A stretch of DNA of 64,000 nucleotides from Laetiporus sulphureus 93-53 (Eukaryota; Basidiomycota; Agaricomycetes; Polyporales; Laetiporaceae). Where the stretch lies: assembly GCF_001632365.1 (NCBI RefSeq), contig NW_024468562.1, forward strand, positions 4,426 through 68,425. Reading direction: 5' to 3'. Of the stretch, positions 24,391 to 36,111 are shown one piece after another. A program made the translations under genes and the position numbers. The notes beneath the pieces were generated by a model that made no database searches, was not told the DNA's origin, and worked only from the letters and a program-made list of their open reading frames with translations. Position 1 is the stretch's first letter. The number at the start of each line of letters is the position of its first letter.

Positions 24391-24820
24391 CTTGCAGGTG
24401 GTGTTTTGTTCTCTTCACACCGCATTCGGAGGCTCATTTGTCGCTGGGAACGCCAAGGGATGTCAGGCGAGGTCGACCGATGCATTATAAAGTTGTGCTC
24501 CAGGATGACTTCCGCTATCATGATGAAGCGGACACGATCCAGCAAGGCATTGTTCTGACACACTGCTAGTTGCCTATACGCGCGCGCAAATCAAGCTGCC
24601 AGTATGGGCCCCGCTGCGTACTATGCGTACTACCTGGCATGCAGGAGAGATAGGTGTTATTTGAAGTCAACGGACTATAAGGAACCGTTCTCGAGCAGCA
24701 GCGTGCATATTCGAAGACGAAGATGGGCATGTTGAGAATGCAAGAGCTTATGAACAGGCCGTGAGCGTTTGGGGCAGAGACGTGCACTCCAACTGGAAAG
24801 GCTCAATATTCTACATATAG
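24391..24820 (+). pseudogene. Argonaute C-terminal relic (third copy)
   Basis: The segment matches the end of the PIWI domain of the two intact Argonautes. Recognisable pieces are an exon end at CTTGCAG/GT, RPMHYKVVLQDDF, DTIQQG, SCLYARANQAAS, AAYYAYYLACRRDRCYL and finally AVSVWGRDVHSNW...SIFYI with its stop at 24818-24820. The exon 5/6 splice junction position is conserved. The pieces lie in different frames: one shift follows DTIQQG and another lies after RCYLK, and no upstream Argonaute domains are visible. It is a dead fragment of a third tandem copy, now separated from copy 2 by STE24. Confidence 0.85.
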
Positions 24821-24949
24821 CGGCTCTGCATCATAACACCGTTTTTATCCGCTGATTAAGAAGGTGAAACGTCTGCTTCTGCACGAATGAATAGCGTTCA
24901 AGCGAGCGTCGAGTACAGCAAGGACTCCAGAACATGTATCATACCGAAA

Positions 24950-26294
24950 TCAACCGTTCGCAGCTCTTTGCCGCTCTTCCGCCCATTGTTTCGCTCGAGC
25001 GCGCCTAGCTCTTTGCAGCTCCGTGAGGTCTGCTGACTGAGTCTCTTCATGAGCACTCTCCGGCTGCCCAGCAATACGGGCCGCTTGATGATCTCCTTCG
25101 TTTCTCCTCGCGATCTGTTCCCTCGGTTCATCCACCGAAGTGGTCCCACTATGGGACTCGGCATCGGCCTCATCGTCGCTGTCCCCATAGCCGCCTAGTC
25201 CGGGAAGAGCTACGGACGACTGCGCTTGCTCTGCTCTCTGCTTCTCCTGTTCACTATCAAGGCGTGCGCGTCCTTTGATGACCTCCCACGCGCGGGACCA
25301 TCGGCCCCTCAGAAATGCAAAGCGGCGATCTGCTCCATGATTTGCCAATATACGCATCTCTAGCTGTGCAGGATTCGGCGAGCTCAGAATGTGCGCGGCT
25401 GTACGCCTCATGAGCTGTCTCTGTGTGTCGTCCGGCTACCTCGCATATCAGCAATCGCGTGGATAGACAACCAATATCGCACGGACCTCTTCATCGCTGC
25501 CGCCCCATCTCTCCTCATCCGCACCTGCCTCATGGTCCTCACCTCCTTCTGATCGTAAAGCGTTCAATCGTTCTTCTCTATTCCTTTCTATCAACCGTCT
25601 CCGCTTGTCGCGGCGATAATCTTCCACTTCTTGGGCGTCAAAGAAGAAGGTATCCTCAGTGTCGGATGGGAGGTCAGACCAGCTCCCCGGAGAGTCAGGT
25701 TCATTTACTGATGCCTGTGAAGGCACTAAGCGAAGATGATCCAACAGGAGACGCGCATCATATCTGTATTAAATGGCATTAGTCCGTTACCCAAAGCCAG
25801 TGATTGAATGAGAAGTTCCTAATCACGGCTCATAAACTCATAGACGACTCATCCGTGCTCACACAACGCGGGTTTGCGTCAGGCCCTTCGGTATTCCAAC
25901 AATCCATGTTGATCCTTTGCCAAAAAATAGCCTACCTGTCCACCCATAGACCATTCTCTTCTTCAACGTTCTTGCTATCACTCTTCAACGCATAATTGCG
26001 AAGCTGCGCATGGTCCTCGTCAAATGGGGCAGGTTCAGTTTCGCCACTCTTCCACTTGATTAGGCCACCGCCAACGCGCATCCGCTGCTTCCCGTCCTCT
26101 TCATAGTAGTCGACTTCAAGAGATGTCGCAGCAGCTGCAGCTTGCGGTCCTCGCACCACATCAGCTTCGTGTGCCTGGATGTATAAAGCTGGATCTTTCG
26201 TAGGAAAGGTAGTGCCCTCCGCATCTTCGCTAATCTCGCCTTGATGACGGATGTTGTGCGACCTGTATTTTCGTTTTCGCGACTTCGCATACAT
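24950..26294 (-). CDS. SWAP-family splicing regulator
   Basis: Three exons are visible: from 26294 to about 25948, about 25768 to 25498, and from about 25440 to the TGA at 24950. The first intron splits VDR/YDARLLLDHL, which resembles the DRY part of the suppressor-of-white-apricot N-terminal domain. EDYRRDKRRRLIERNREER further on would be the EERY part. A SURP-like stretch follows: MRRTAAHILSSPNPAQ, then LANHGADRRFAFLRG and RWSRAW. The remainder is acidic and low-complexity with a basic helical end. Such proteins act in nuclear pre-mRNA splicing. The start is the first ATG before MYAKSRKRKYRS, a probable nuclear localisation signal. The SURP match is weaker than the DRY_EERY match. Confidence 0.6.
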
Positions 26295-26568
26295 GAAGAC
26301 TAAGGTCGGTACACGAAGTCGTGGCTGAGACTACCGCCAATCCAAGTGCCAGATGCTGTAAGGGGCAAGAACCAAGGTTTGCATAATATGGCCATTGATG
26401 TTTTATTTTACGTAGCCGCTGACTTATCATTTTGCCTGATGTGCGGAAATTACTCACGCCACAACGTGTCTTCCAACGACCAACGGCTCACAGCGACGTA
26501 CGGTGCTCGACGAGGGTGGAGGGTAGTCTTACACCTGTAAATAGACTAGACGATAGTAGACAGCAAAG
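26295..26568. promoter_or_regulatory. Divergent promoter, SWAP factor / TFIIS
   Basis: 274 bp separate the two divergent start codons. No named element was recognised. The arrangement implies a shared bidirectional promoter for a splicing factor and an elongation factor. Confidence 0.5.
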
Positions 26569-28412
26569 ATGTCGAGCGCAGCCGAGTTGAAGTCGCTAGT
26601 CAAAGCCCTGCATGGCACCTCGAATGACGAGGTATGTCCATCAGTAATCCTTCCCTATGGCCTCTCCGTCACCCCCATTTATTTTCGCTATGCTGACTTC
26701 GCCTTCTTTTCGGACGCTTCTCGCGTGCGACAGGAGACTATCACCATCCTGAAGACGCTGAAGGAGGAGGCGAAGATCACCGAGGCCACTCTCAGGGTAA
26801 GCTCCATTCGAGTGGCGCATGTCGCACACGCTGACGTCCTGGCAATCTTCGTACGTGCTCCAGGAGAGCAAAGTCGGGTTGGCCGTCGGAAAACTGCGTT
26901 CGCATTCCACGAAGGACGTCTCTGATCTTGCGAAGGAAATTGTCAAGAAATGGAAGACCGAGGTCGAGCGGGAAAAACAAAGCAGTGGAAGTAGCGGCAA
27001 AGCTGTTGCCAATGGCAAGCCATCCGGTATGTCTTCATTTGATGCACCTCTCTCCCCTTCCAACCAGTTCGTGTTTTTTGCATCTTTCTTCGTCCGGCTT
27101 TGGGACATTAGCATGGCCGATTGTCGTCAGCAGACGCCAGGAGAGGGGGCATATTCGTTTCTCCGACCCTCGTAGGCCAGCATGGATGGATGCAACTATG
27201 GGTTGCGGTATTCTCCATTGGAGAAAGGACTATGAATCTTACCTTGCCTCGCTCGTAGCGGGCGTGGTCGTAGGGATCATCACTACATCCGTGCGTCGGT
27301 GCCCCTCCTTGCTTCGTCTGATGTGGCGCGTTTGCGCCAAGAGTCGGATCGGGTTACACCCATGACTGGTTCTCTGAGGATCGTGCGGTCTCATTCATTC
27401 GCTGACTATTGATGGTCCTAGCTATGAGAAAAAGTTCCACGGCTTCGAGTACGGCTTCTGGAGCAAGCTCAGCAACGATATCTGCGGCACCATCCACACC
27501 CATGACGCCAACAGCCACTAGCGCAAGTGGAAAAGGCGATCTCCGCACGTCCAAAACAGACGGCGTGAAGACTGCTGTTACTGGTGATAAGACGCGAGAC
27601 AAATGCATAGAGCTATTGTATGATGCTCTTGCATCGGATTCTGGCGCTCGTGAGTTGCATATGCTACTCATTTCTTGTAGACAATACTAATGTTATTCTT
27701 AGCAAGCGAGCTTATCATGTCCCGTGCCAAGGGCATCGAGCATACCGTCCTTGGAGAGTTCAACGGTACAACGGCAGCCTATAAGAGCAAGATCCGGTCG
27801 TTCTACGTCAATCTCAAGGACAAGAACAATCCTGGCCTGCGAGAGAGCATTGTCAGTGGCGACCTGCCCGTGCAGAGATTCTGTAAAATGACCAGCCAGG
27901 TGACGACAAGTCGGCATGGTCATGAGGCCTTGTCGTGCTCACTCGTTGTTATAACTAGGAAATGGCATCAGAAGAACGAAAGGCAGCAGACAGTAAAATC
28001 ATGGAAGAGAACCTGTTCAAAGCGCTTGGAGCCGAGGAAGTGCAAGCAGAGACAGACGCATTCCAGTGTGGCCGCTGCAAGCAGGTTTGCCACTCAGTTT
28101 GGTTTCGAACCAATTCGTTCGCTCAGTGCTCCCGTTGCAGAGGAAATGCCGATACCGCCAAGCGCAGACCCGGAGTGCTGATGAACCGATGACTGTAAGT
28201 TCTTCGATTCTTGTTCACTATATGATTGGGTCGACTCAGTATCATCCGCAGACGTTTGTGACGTGCGTATTCACGCTGATCTGCCATTTTCTTCTTCTTT
28301 CTAACATGTTTAGAACAGTTGTACTGTGTGTAACAACAGGTATGCGTTTCGATCTGCTTGTGTCAGAAACAGCTCGCTCACTTTCGCGATGTGCAGATGG
28401 AAATTCTCTTAG
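26569..28412 (+). CDS. DST1: Transcription elongation factor TFIIS
   Basis: Ten exons join in frame to 313 aa: 26569-26631, 26734-26796, 26864-27026, 27422-27649, 27703-27899, 27959-28084, 28141-28194, 28252-28262, 28319-28339, 28397-28412. The TFIIS N-terminal domain (residues 1-80) is followed by a Ser/Ala-rich linker, the central RNA polymerase II-binding domain (KTRDKCIELLYDAL, MSRAKGIEH) and the zinc ribbon. The ribbon has FQCGRCKQ, QTRSADEPMTTFVTC, then VCNNRWKF, including the acidic DE pair that works in the polymerase active site to rescue backtracked complexes. The ribbon is spread over five exons, one of 11 nt. Intron 3 (395 nt) is much longer than the rest and could hide an alternative exon. 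Confidence 0.93.
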
Positions 28413-28928
28413 ATCACTGCGATCTCGGTTTTTACCATCCTTCCCGTGGTTTGGTTCGCGCTCTTCGTTAGGGCATCATCCTTGCAGACGGATGACCCCT
28501 TTTCCTTCTCTCAGGGAGATATTTCTCTGGCCTCGCATCATTCTCCCCCTGCTTACAACCTCCATATTCCGAGAGTGATCAGTTTTATGTGTGTACTCTC
28601 ATAATGCATCTGAAAGCCCGTGATTGCGCACCTGTCAATATTGTAATTGTTGAGAAAGTGCGATCAGTAACAGTGTTGGTACGAATTAATACTCGGTCAC
28701 TCTCGCGCGATGCCATTATTTTCTCTTGCTCTTTATCGTACAGTTCGATTACTATGGCGTCTTCGTTGAATATTGCCATTCTTCCCCTTCCTTGAATACC
28801 GGCCACTACATCTTATCGGCATTCCACGTTCACCATTACAAAGACGGCAGCAGTCCTTGGCGGCCTGTTTCTTATTATAACCCCATGTTCGCACCGTCGG
28901 CTTACCGCAACCTTCTACCAAGCCTGCC
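28413..28928. other. Intergenic, TFIIS to carrier gene
   Basis: About 515 bp between co-oriented genes. No coding exon or RNA gene was recognised. Confidence 0.4.
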
Positions 28929-30248
28929 ATGTCGGATGGTGTGATACCTGCCCCTGCCCACGACGAACGACGGCGACTGCTCGAAAACGCCGACTACGAT
29001 GCGGAAGGTTCTGGTTCGGATGCAGAAATCGTTGTTGAGAAGAAGCGAAACTGGTGGGCGATAGGCTCGTACGCGGTCCTCACCGTGTTAGGAGGCGTTG
29101 CCCTTGGTCTCTTCATCAAGGGCTTCATTGACGCAAACGATGTTGAGGTATGTGCAATCTGTTGATGTTGTTCATATGCCGCTGACGATCTACTAATCCA
29201 GTTTGACCTCGGGAAGGCGCTGAAGAGTGCACTCGGAGGCGGTTTGAGTGGTGCTGCGGGTGCGTTCTACATAGTATATTGCCCTAGATCTGATGCCGAC
29301 ATCCACAATGCAGCTATGGTGCTGCAGGTGTTCACACTGATGCCACTACGCACTGTGATGAACTACCAGTACCGGTACGGCACCACGACCACACAAGCTA
29401 TCAAGACCCTCTACGCAGATGGCGGATGGACGCGGTACTACCAGGGTCTCAGCGCCGCACTGATCCAAGGCCCAGTCTCGCGGTTCGGAGATACCGCTGC
29501 GAACGCAGGCATTCTCGCACTGCTGCAGAGCAACTCGTTCATGAAGCGTCTGCCCGCGCTGGCAAAGACGGTCTTCGCCTCGCTTGCGGCGGCGTGCTTC
29601 CGGATGATCCTCACGCCGGTAGATACGGTCAAGACGACGATGCAGACGGACGGCAAGGCAGGACTTGCCATCTTGAAGACAAGGGTGCGCCGAATGAGGC
29701 TCTGCAGGCGGCGCGGACTGATTCGTTCCTGCTGTAGATTAAGAAGTACGGCATCGGAAGCCTGTGGTACGGTGCTGTTGCTACTGCAGCGGCGACTTTC
29801 GTCGGTCACTATCCGGTGCGTTCTTTCCCTCCTCTTTGCTTATACGGAGCTGACATCGCTCGTAGTGGTTCGGAACGTATAACTATCTAGATGCGAATCT
29901 GCCGCAGCCGACGACGCTTGCAGAGAAACTGCTGCGACAGGCGTTCATCGGATTCTGCGCCTCCGTCATCTCCGACACAGTGTCAAATTCACTGCGGGTC
30001 GTCAAAACGTATCGCCAGGTGCATCAGTCTCGCGTCGCCTACCTCGAGGCGGCGCAGGCAGTCATTGCGCAGGATGGTCTCCGTGGACTGTTCGGGCGTG
30101 GGCTTAAGACACGCATCATCGCGAACGGTTTGCAGGGCCTCATGTTCTCCGTGCTGTGGAAACTCTTCTTGGATTTGTAAGTACCTCCCTTCTATTTTTG
30201 GGAATCCGTCTGACGGTTGCTGGCAGGTGGAATGAGAAGACGAAATGA
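28929..30248 (+). CDS. Mitochondrial carrier-like membrane protein
   Basis: The ATG at 28929 opens an acidic N-terminus, then a hydrophobic helix (WWAIGSYAVLTVLGG, residues 38-60) before the carrier body. Five or more exons follow; the last is WNEKTK with TGA at 30246-30248. The body has the threefold carrier pattern: LMPLRTVMNYQ (altered repeat 1), LTPVDTVKTTMQ (good PxDxxK motif) and SNSLRVVKTYRQ (altered repeat 3), with RYYQGLSAAL and GLFGRGLKTRI matching the usual matrix-helix motifs. It probably sits in a mitochondrial or other organelle membrane. The substrate cannot be told. Extra N-terminal helix and two degenerate signatures suggest a divergent carrier or a non-transporting membrane protein. 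Confidence 0.75.
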
Positions 30249-30857
30249 ACGAACGAGATCTAGTTCCTTGGTAATGATCATTATATTGGTTCTCATTATA
30301 TCTCAATGGATGCTTTGTCGCGGACCGATGTATCACACTTCCGAGCTATCTCTGTCGGTAGCTAGTGAGCCACATCTGAAGTAGCGTTTGTTGAATTTGA
30401 TTCCTTCTTTTGCTGTTTCAAAGTTCGTACATGCGTTCTGTGTTGCAGATGAGGCACAATCGGCCTTGACATAGTGCATGTATGAAACAGAAACATTTGT
30501 ATACCTGAGGATAAACTAGACTACCGTCGGACGTCCTAGTAACCGCTGCGATGATGAAACATCGCTCCCGTTCGTATTGATTGTTGGGCGGTGGCCTGCT
30601 TGCAGTGGCAGCGAATTCAAGCCGAGTAAGCCGAGCCAGAACGAGTTGGATCAGTTGCTTCAACAATCATGTGAGCGGTTCGGTTCACGTACCATGAGTG
30701 ATCGGAGCGCTTGGGCGCTTGAGCACTCGCGCATCTCGTGTCGAACGCCACCACTTCTTTGTAGCTCTCACTCTTGCAATCGTCTTCACAGTCGCAATTG
30801 CTACTCTCTGCTCACTGGATTACTTCATTGAGCTAATACCGACATCTCTTGATACCC
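30249..30857. other. Intergenic, carrier to PRP46
   Basis: About 610 bp between co-oriented genes. A hydrophobic frame at 30698-30958 (+) overlaps the PRP46 start in another frame and has no supporting motif, so it is not called. Confidence 0.4.
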
Positions 30858-32491
30858 ATGTCAGCCTCCCTCCCACCGTTGAACCCTCTGCTAAAAGTGT
30901 GCGGAAAACGTACGCGAGATATCTTCTCGTCATGTCCGGACGACAGCATGCAGGATGAACCCAAAAGGTACGCGGTTTTGCTTGCACGTAATTTGAGGGA
31001 TCTAAGTGTGTTTGTGCAGTGCGCGGATCCGACTGTCTGTGAAGATGAACGACGAATACAAAGACGTACGGGAGCTACCCGCACAGCTACTTGCACAGCA
31101 AGGCCCAGTAGGTCCTGCGCGGCCGAAGGAGCAGCGGAAGGCTATTACTGCTGGACGTGAGTGCTCTATCCACCAATGCAGGGAGTGTGTTATTGAACAT
31201 TCAGCAGCCGCGACAGACACAGAGACAGGCCGCATGATTGCAATAATCGACAACAAGCCCAAACCACAGCCCTCGACGTTCACTTCCGCCAGCAATCTCT
31301 CAGAAGCGCTGCAGCTGCACAAAACAACACGAACGATCAAGCCCACTTACCATCCGCCATGGAAACTCATGCGTGTCATTTCTGGACATTTAGGGTGGGT
31401 GCGTAGTGTTGCGGTAGAGCCCGGCAACAAATGGTTCGCGACGGGGGCGGGAGACCGGGTGATAAAGATTTGGGATCTGGCATCTGGGGAGCTGAAGTTG
31501 TCGCTGACGGGGCACATCTCGACTGTGCGCGGGCTGGCGGTCTCCCCTCGGCATCCATACTTGTTCTCATGCGGCGAGGATAAGGTGAGTACGTGTCTGT
31601 CCCCTCTCTTGATATTTGATGCGAATGGCTCCTCGCATGTAGATGGTGAAATGCTGGGACTTGGAGGCGAACAAGGTGATCCGACACTACCACGGGCACC
31701 TCTCTGGTGTCTACGCACTGTCGCTACATCCTACACTTGACATCCTCGTGACATGCGGTCGTGACGCATCCGCGCGCGTCTGGGACATGCGCACAAAAGC
31801 ACAAATCCATGTCCTCTCCGGTCACACTGCTACCGTCGCAGATGTCAAGTGCCAGGAGTCCGACCCACAGGTCATCACTGGAAGTATGGACTCCACAGTC
31901 AGGTACGTACTCTCTTCAGCCGTCACTTTGCTGTGGCTAAAACGGGCTTCAGATTATGGGACCTTGCCGCGGGGAAGACGATGGTCACGCTCACACACCA
32001 CAAGAAATCAGTGCGCGCATTGGCCATCCATCCCACGGAATATTCCTTCGCATCTGCATCTGCCGGCGGCAACAACATCAAGAAATGGAAATGTCCCGAA
32101 GGTGCATTTGTCTTCAACTTCAGTGGCCACAACGCTATCATCAACACACTGTCCGTCAACTCGGAAGGCGTGTTCTTCTCTGGCGGTACTTACACTCCTC
32201 TATCGGTTATGAATTACTTTCTGACGCTGTCGTTGGCATTGCAGGCGACAATGGCACTCTCACGTTGTGGGATTACAATACTGGCACTGCATTCCAGACC
32301 CTCGATGATATCCCACAACCCGGTTCCCTGGAGGCAGAGGCAGGCGTGTTCTGCTCGACATTCGATATGACAGGAACCCGTCTGATTACGGGCGGAGCGG
32401 ACAAGACCATCAAGGTATGCTCCAGACCGTCAGCCGTCTACTATGAATGCTGAATTTCGTCGTGCAGGTTTACGCTGAACAGTCACAATAG
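30858..32491 (+). CDS. PRP46: Pre-mRNA splicing factor PRP46 (PLRG1/PRL1), WD40
   Basis: Prp46/PLRG1 is a core protein of the Prp19-associated (NTC) complex of the spliceosome. The ATG starts [20 protein letters not shown], the usual family N-terminus. Exons 30858-30967 and 31020-31156 lead to a third that begins in [29 protein letters not shown] opens a seven-bladed WD40 propeller: blades end in [49 protein letters not shown] and the last exon VYAEQSQ before TAG at 32489-32491. The propeller is complete and its introns are short GT-AG ones. It converges with ATG22. Confidence 0.93.
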
Positions 32492-32712
32492 ACGGCTCGT
32501 TTGTTTGTACTGTACGGATTGTATTCTTTCTGTAATTACTAATCCTCGCTGCTGGGATAATGTCGTCTACCTGTTTAGAAGGAGACCTCAGAGCATGGTG
32601 TGCCAGCTCATATAACAAAGTGCTAAGCAAGATGAACCATAAATATTCATTATCCGCATGCCCGATGACTGATACAAACAGTACAAGACTTCCAAACAAC
32701 AACAAGGACAGC

Positions 32713-35030
32713 TCACCGCTCGCCAGGATACACATACCTCTTCGCATCCTCCCTTCCTTGCTCTACGTTGACACTCGTCAATATGGGCACTGCCAGCCAC
32801 ACCATAGCCACTAAGAAGAAGAACGCGTAGCGTATATTGCCGGACGTATCTGCGATAAGTCCTACTACCAGAGGACCCACGAAGGAGCTCGACTATTGCA
32901 CGCGACCGAGGCGAGATCAGTTGAGAGTCAAGACGTAGAATTGATGACGATGTCAATATACCTTGTCTGTGATAGAAAAAAGGCCATACCTACGCAGGAA
33001 AAACCGCATGAGAATGATGCCGGAGCGCAATGACTGGAACACCTACCATCGAGCCTCTTCGCCAAGAGGTATGAGTTCCGCATAGAAGGCGCGTGCATAC
33101 CCCTGGAACGCTCCATATACTGAGCCCTGCGACGCGATAGCGGTCAGCTGCAGGAACGGTGCTTACCAACAACACAGTCTACTCACGAAATACACCGCGA
33201 GCACATACATCTCTCCCCACGTTGTCAGCCCGCCCACGCGTGCGCCATGCTGAAACACCGGCAGAAACCCGAGGCACCCGTACGCAGGGATGAGCGATGC
33301 CATCACCACAAGCAGGACGAGCACGCGCAGATTCGTCCAGCCCATGCGCCGCTGCAGTGCGGGCCATACGAGTGAGCCGAGAATGCCCGCGCTCGGCGTG
33401 AGCACGCCGATGAGGATGAGCGCGGACGGTGACATGTGCAGCGTCGTCTTACCGAACAGCAGCGCGGTCGACGTGATCGTTGTGAAACCTGAGGGAGATC
33501 AGTAGGCTATATGCGGGTGGCGGGCGGCATGCGCACCATCAGAGAGTAGAAACCATGCGGCGAGGTAGATGAACGTGTTCTTGAGCCGCTTGATCTCTCT
33601 CCAGCGCAACATCCCTCCAAGCCTTTTCCACGCCTTTCCTATTTCCGCCCACATACTCCACTTGATGCGGCCCTCTCCCCCTTCCTCACCCTCTTCACCA
33701 TCCAATACTGCAGCAGACGCCCCAGGAAGCCACAGCGCAGCAGGTAGAGAAAATAGCGCCCACCAGATCCCACTGAGGCCTACCGCGAGGCGCAGCGCGA
33801 ACGTCGACCCTCCGAGCTTCGTCACCGGCACAAGCGCAAGCAGCAGCATCGTGATGCCTGCTGCATAGCCGAGGGCGATGCCCTGTGAGGATATGCGCGC
33901 CGTCGCGCTCGATAGTGCGATATCGTGAGCGAGCTTCGCCGCAAGGGCTTCCGCGCTGACCTGGAACACGCCGGGCTCCTGTAAGAGCGGCGCCTCGGCA
34001 GCGTCGTCCAAGGATGACAAGCGTTCGTGCTCGTGAAGGCTACCAGCTTCGCTGAGGTGGGAGAATGCGGCATGGGCGGTGACGACTTCGCGCGTGCCGC
34101 GCGCGAGGGAGGGAAGGTATGCGTTCAGCGCGACGATGGAGGCGCCGAACCCAACGTTGGCGCAAACTGCGAGCGGGGCGACGAGCAGCCAAACGGGGGA
34201 GGACGAGGGGAGGGCGAGGAAGAGAATGGCAGAAAGTGAGCCGAGGGATGCGAAGCCCAGGAGGAGCCGCTTGCGATGAGGCGCTAGGTACCGGTAGGGT
34301 TTAGGTGGGACAGGCTGGTGGATGGCGTATTTTACATACGATGGTCAGCAATTCCACCCATGGAGATGACGGTGATGGCTTGTAGGGCGACAGAGATAGA
34401 ATAGACATACAGACTGGACATATACCGTGATTCCGGTGAACAACAAAAGACGCATACATAGACAGAGGAGGCGTACCTAAAGCTGGCGCTGTCGATCCAG
34501 AGCCAGCCAAGCTTCACTAGGCATCGTGAATCTGCCTCGGGGTCTGTGTTTGTCGTTGGAGTCGATTTGACTGCTGTGCAGGGCTCGGTGAGGCCTGGCG
34601 CCACAAAGCCATTGTCTCTGCAGTCAACGAACGGATGTCAACATAACGCTCAAAGACCGTCCGAAATGAGCTAGTAACGTCTCAAAGACGAAATACAGGA
34701 ATGCGGCAATACCAACGCGCAATGGAGCATCCAATGCAACGTGAAAAAAGGAATGAAAACTCTCACCTAGCGAACTGTTCCAGACATATCGGCAGGAACA
34801 GCGTCAGCGACACAATCACAAACACTTCGCTTCGCAATGTCCCATTCCATCGCAATCGCCCCATACCCACAACATAAGCACACCACAAGGCAGGGCTTCC
34901 GGTCAGACTATGCGCATGCAGAGAGACCATGAATGACTGCTCACCTGGCGAATGCGTAGCTCAGCCATCCGCGCAGCTGCTGCTTGTGCTGGCGGTGGTC
35001 ATAGTGGGCGGGCGTGTCGATACTTGTCAT
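32713..35030 (-). CDS. ATG22: Autophagy-related Atg22, vacuolar MFS transporter
   Basis: Atg22 exports amino acids from the vacuole after autophagic breakdown. The protein starts MTSIDTPAHYDHRQ and runs over an intron into GWLSYAFA + RSEVFVIVSLTLFLPICL, the conserved Atg22 N-terminal helix. Next come EQFAR + DNGFVAPGLTEPCT, several membrane helices and a cytosolic loop (PLLQEPGVFQVSAEA). WWALFSLPAALWLPG, LKNTFIYLAAWFLLSDG and HMSPSALILIGVLTPSAG follow. It ends DAKRYVYPGER with TGA at 32713-32715. At least seven exons are needed. The family motifs are recalled, not aligned, but agree along the whole length. Its 3' end faces that of PRP46 across 221 bp. Confidence 0.85.
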
Positions 35031-35508
35031 GAGTATATGCAGTGGCAACGTGCGGACTCGGAGTGGTCAAGTGGTCAGGGGAGAAGCATAGAAGTGAGTC
35101 TGAAGTGCAGTCCCTGTAGTCTCCCGTGTGCAGAAGAGTCGATTCCTTTGAGCCTCGACGGCTCCTAATATCCCTATCTGACAGCCACGGTTGGCTTCTG
35201 AGTTAAGTTCTCGCTGTCCCGCTGTTTCTGTTGTAGATGTAGTGAGAAGTCGGAGGAGGAGGCAAGCAAGTGCGTGGCTGCGTGCCGCCTGGGACTTCTC
35301 GATCCTCGCGTGTTTGTCGCAGCTACCTGCGCCTATTACGCTTGACGAACGTAAATATTTTTATGTCCTTTCAATGTTTCTTGGCCGAAAATCAACAGTG
35401 ATCTCAAGAATGCGCAGACTGTATAGTAGCTAGAAAAAAACTGGATACAGGGTATATTGCAACATGTGTATTCCCGAATCAATAACGCAGAGAACACCGG
35501 CATAGACA
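35031..35508. other. Intergenic, upstream of ATG22
   Basis: About 480 bp between the ATG22 start and the SUMO stop, both on the minus strand. It should hold the ATG22 promoter. No coding exon was recognised. Confidence 0.4.
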
Positions 35509-36111
35509 TCAAAAGTGATACGCGGGTCGGCGACGCTGCCGGGATAGAGGCGCAAGAGCAGCACCGCCCATCTACCCACCGTGGTCACTGAATGCATGAC
35601 CCATGAGCGAAAATGAATGGACGTACCTGAGGCAAATGCGCATCGATCACATCGCCGTCCTCCATATCCAGCTAATGAAACCTCGAGCATTAAGCACAGA
35701 CATTTTCCTGCGGAGATTGACAAACGCACTTCCGCGGGGCACTGTTCGGGCCGTAGCCTTTGACCGTCGAACGTGTACTTCAATGTCCCTGGAAATGTCG
35801 ATGAGCAACCGCAGCCCGCGTTCGGTCAGAACACAGCTCACCTGGCTCCCTGTTGAAGCGACTCTGCACGACGGACGACACAACGTATCAGCGATCCAGC
35901 ATCCAGATCAGAAGTGTCCATCGCACACACCTCCGCTGCATCAAATATCTTCTTGAAAGGCATACCAGGCTTGACCTTGACGGTGCAGACTTGATTCGCA
36001 TCCGTTAAACCTGCATCAAATTCTGCACTGACAGAGAATGCTACCTTGGCCATCAAAGTTGATGGTAATGTTAATCTTTGGCTTGAGGTCTTCGCCTTCC
36101 GGCGCTTCCAT
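35509..36111 (-). CDS. SMT3: SUMO (Smt3) precursor
   Basis: Exons join to a protein of about 104 aa that starts MEAPEGEDLKPKINITINF at 36111. It continues TVKVKPGMPFKKIFDAAE, RFNREPGTLKYTFDGQRLRP and LDMEDGDVIDAHLPQMGG. The ubiquitin fold, FDGQRL and the terminal GG are standard for SUMO, which is conjugated to lysines of nuclear and other proteins. A 17-residue tail (AALAPLSRQRRRPAYHF) follows the GG and should be removed by a Ulp protease. The last exon depends on choosing the acceptor just before ATGGGCGG; an earlier AG would give a stop before the GG, so I prefer the later one. Five exons are used. Confidence 0.88.

Noticed and set aside
27027..27421. Extra gene or exon in the long TFIIS intron
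   Set aside because: Open frames exist but no conserved content or in-phase splice pair was found; left as intron.
30698..30958. Hydrophobic frame upstream of PRP46
   Set aside because: It overlaps the PRP46 first exon in another frame and lacks splice partners or motifs.
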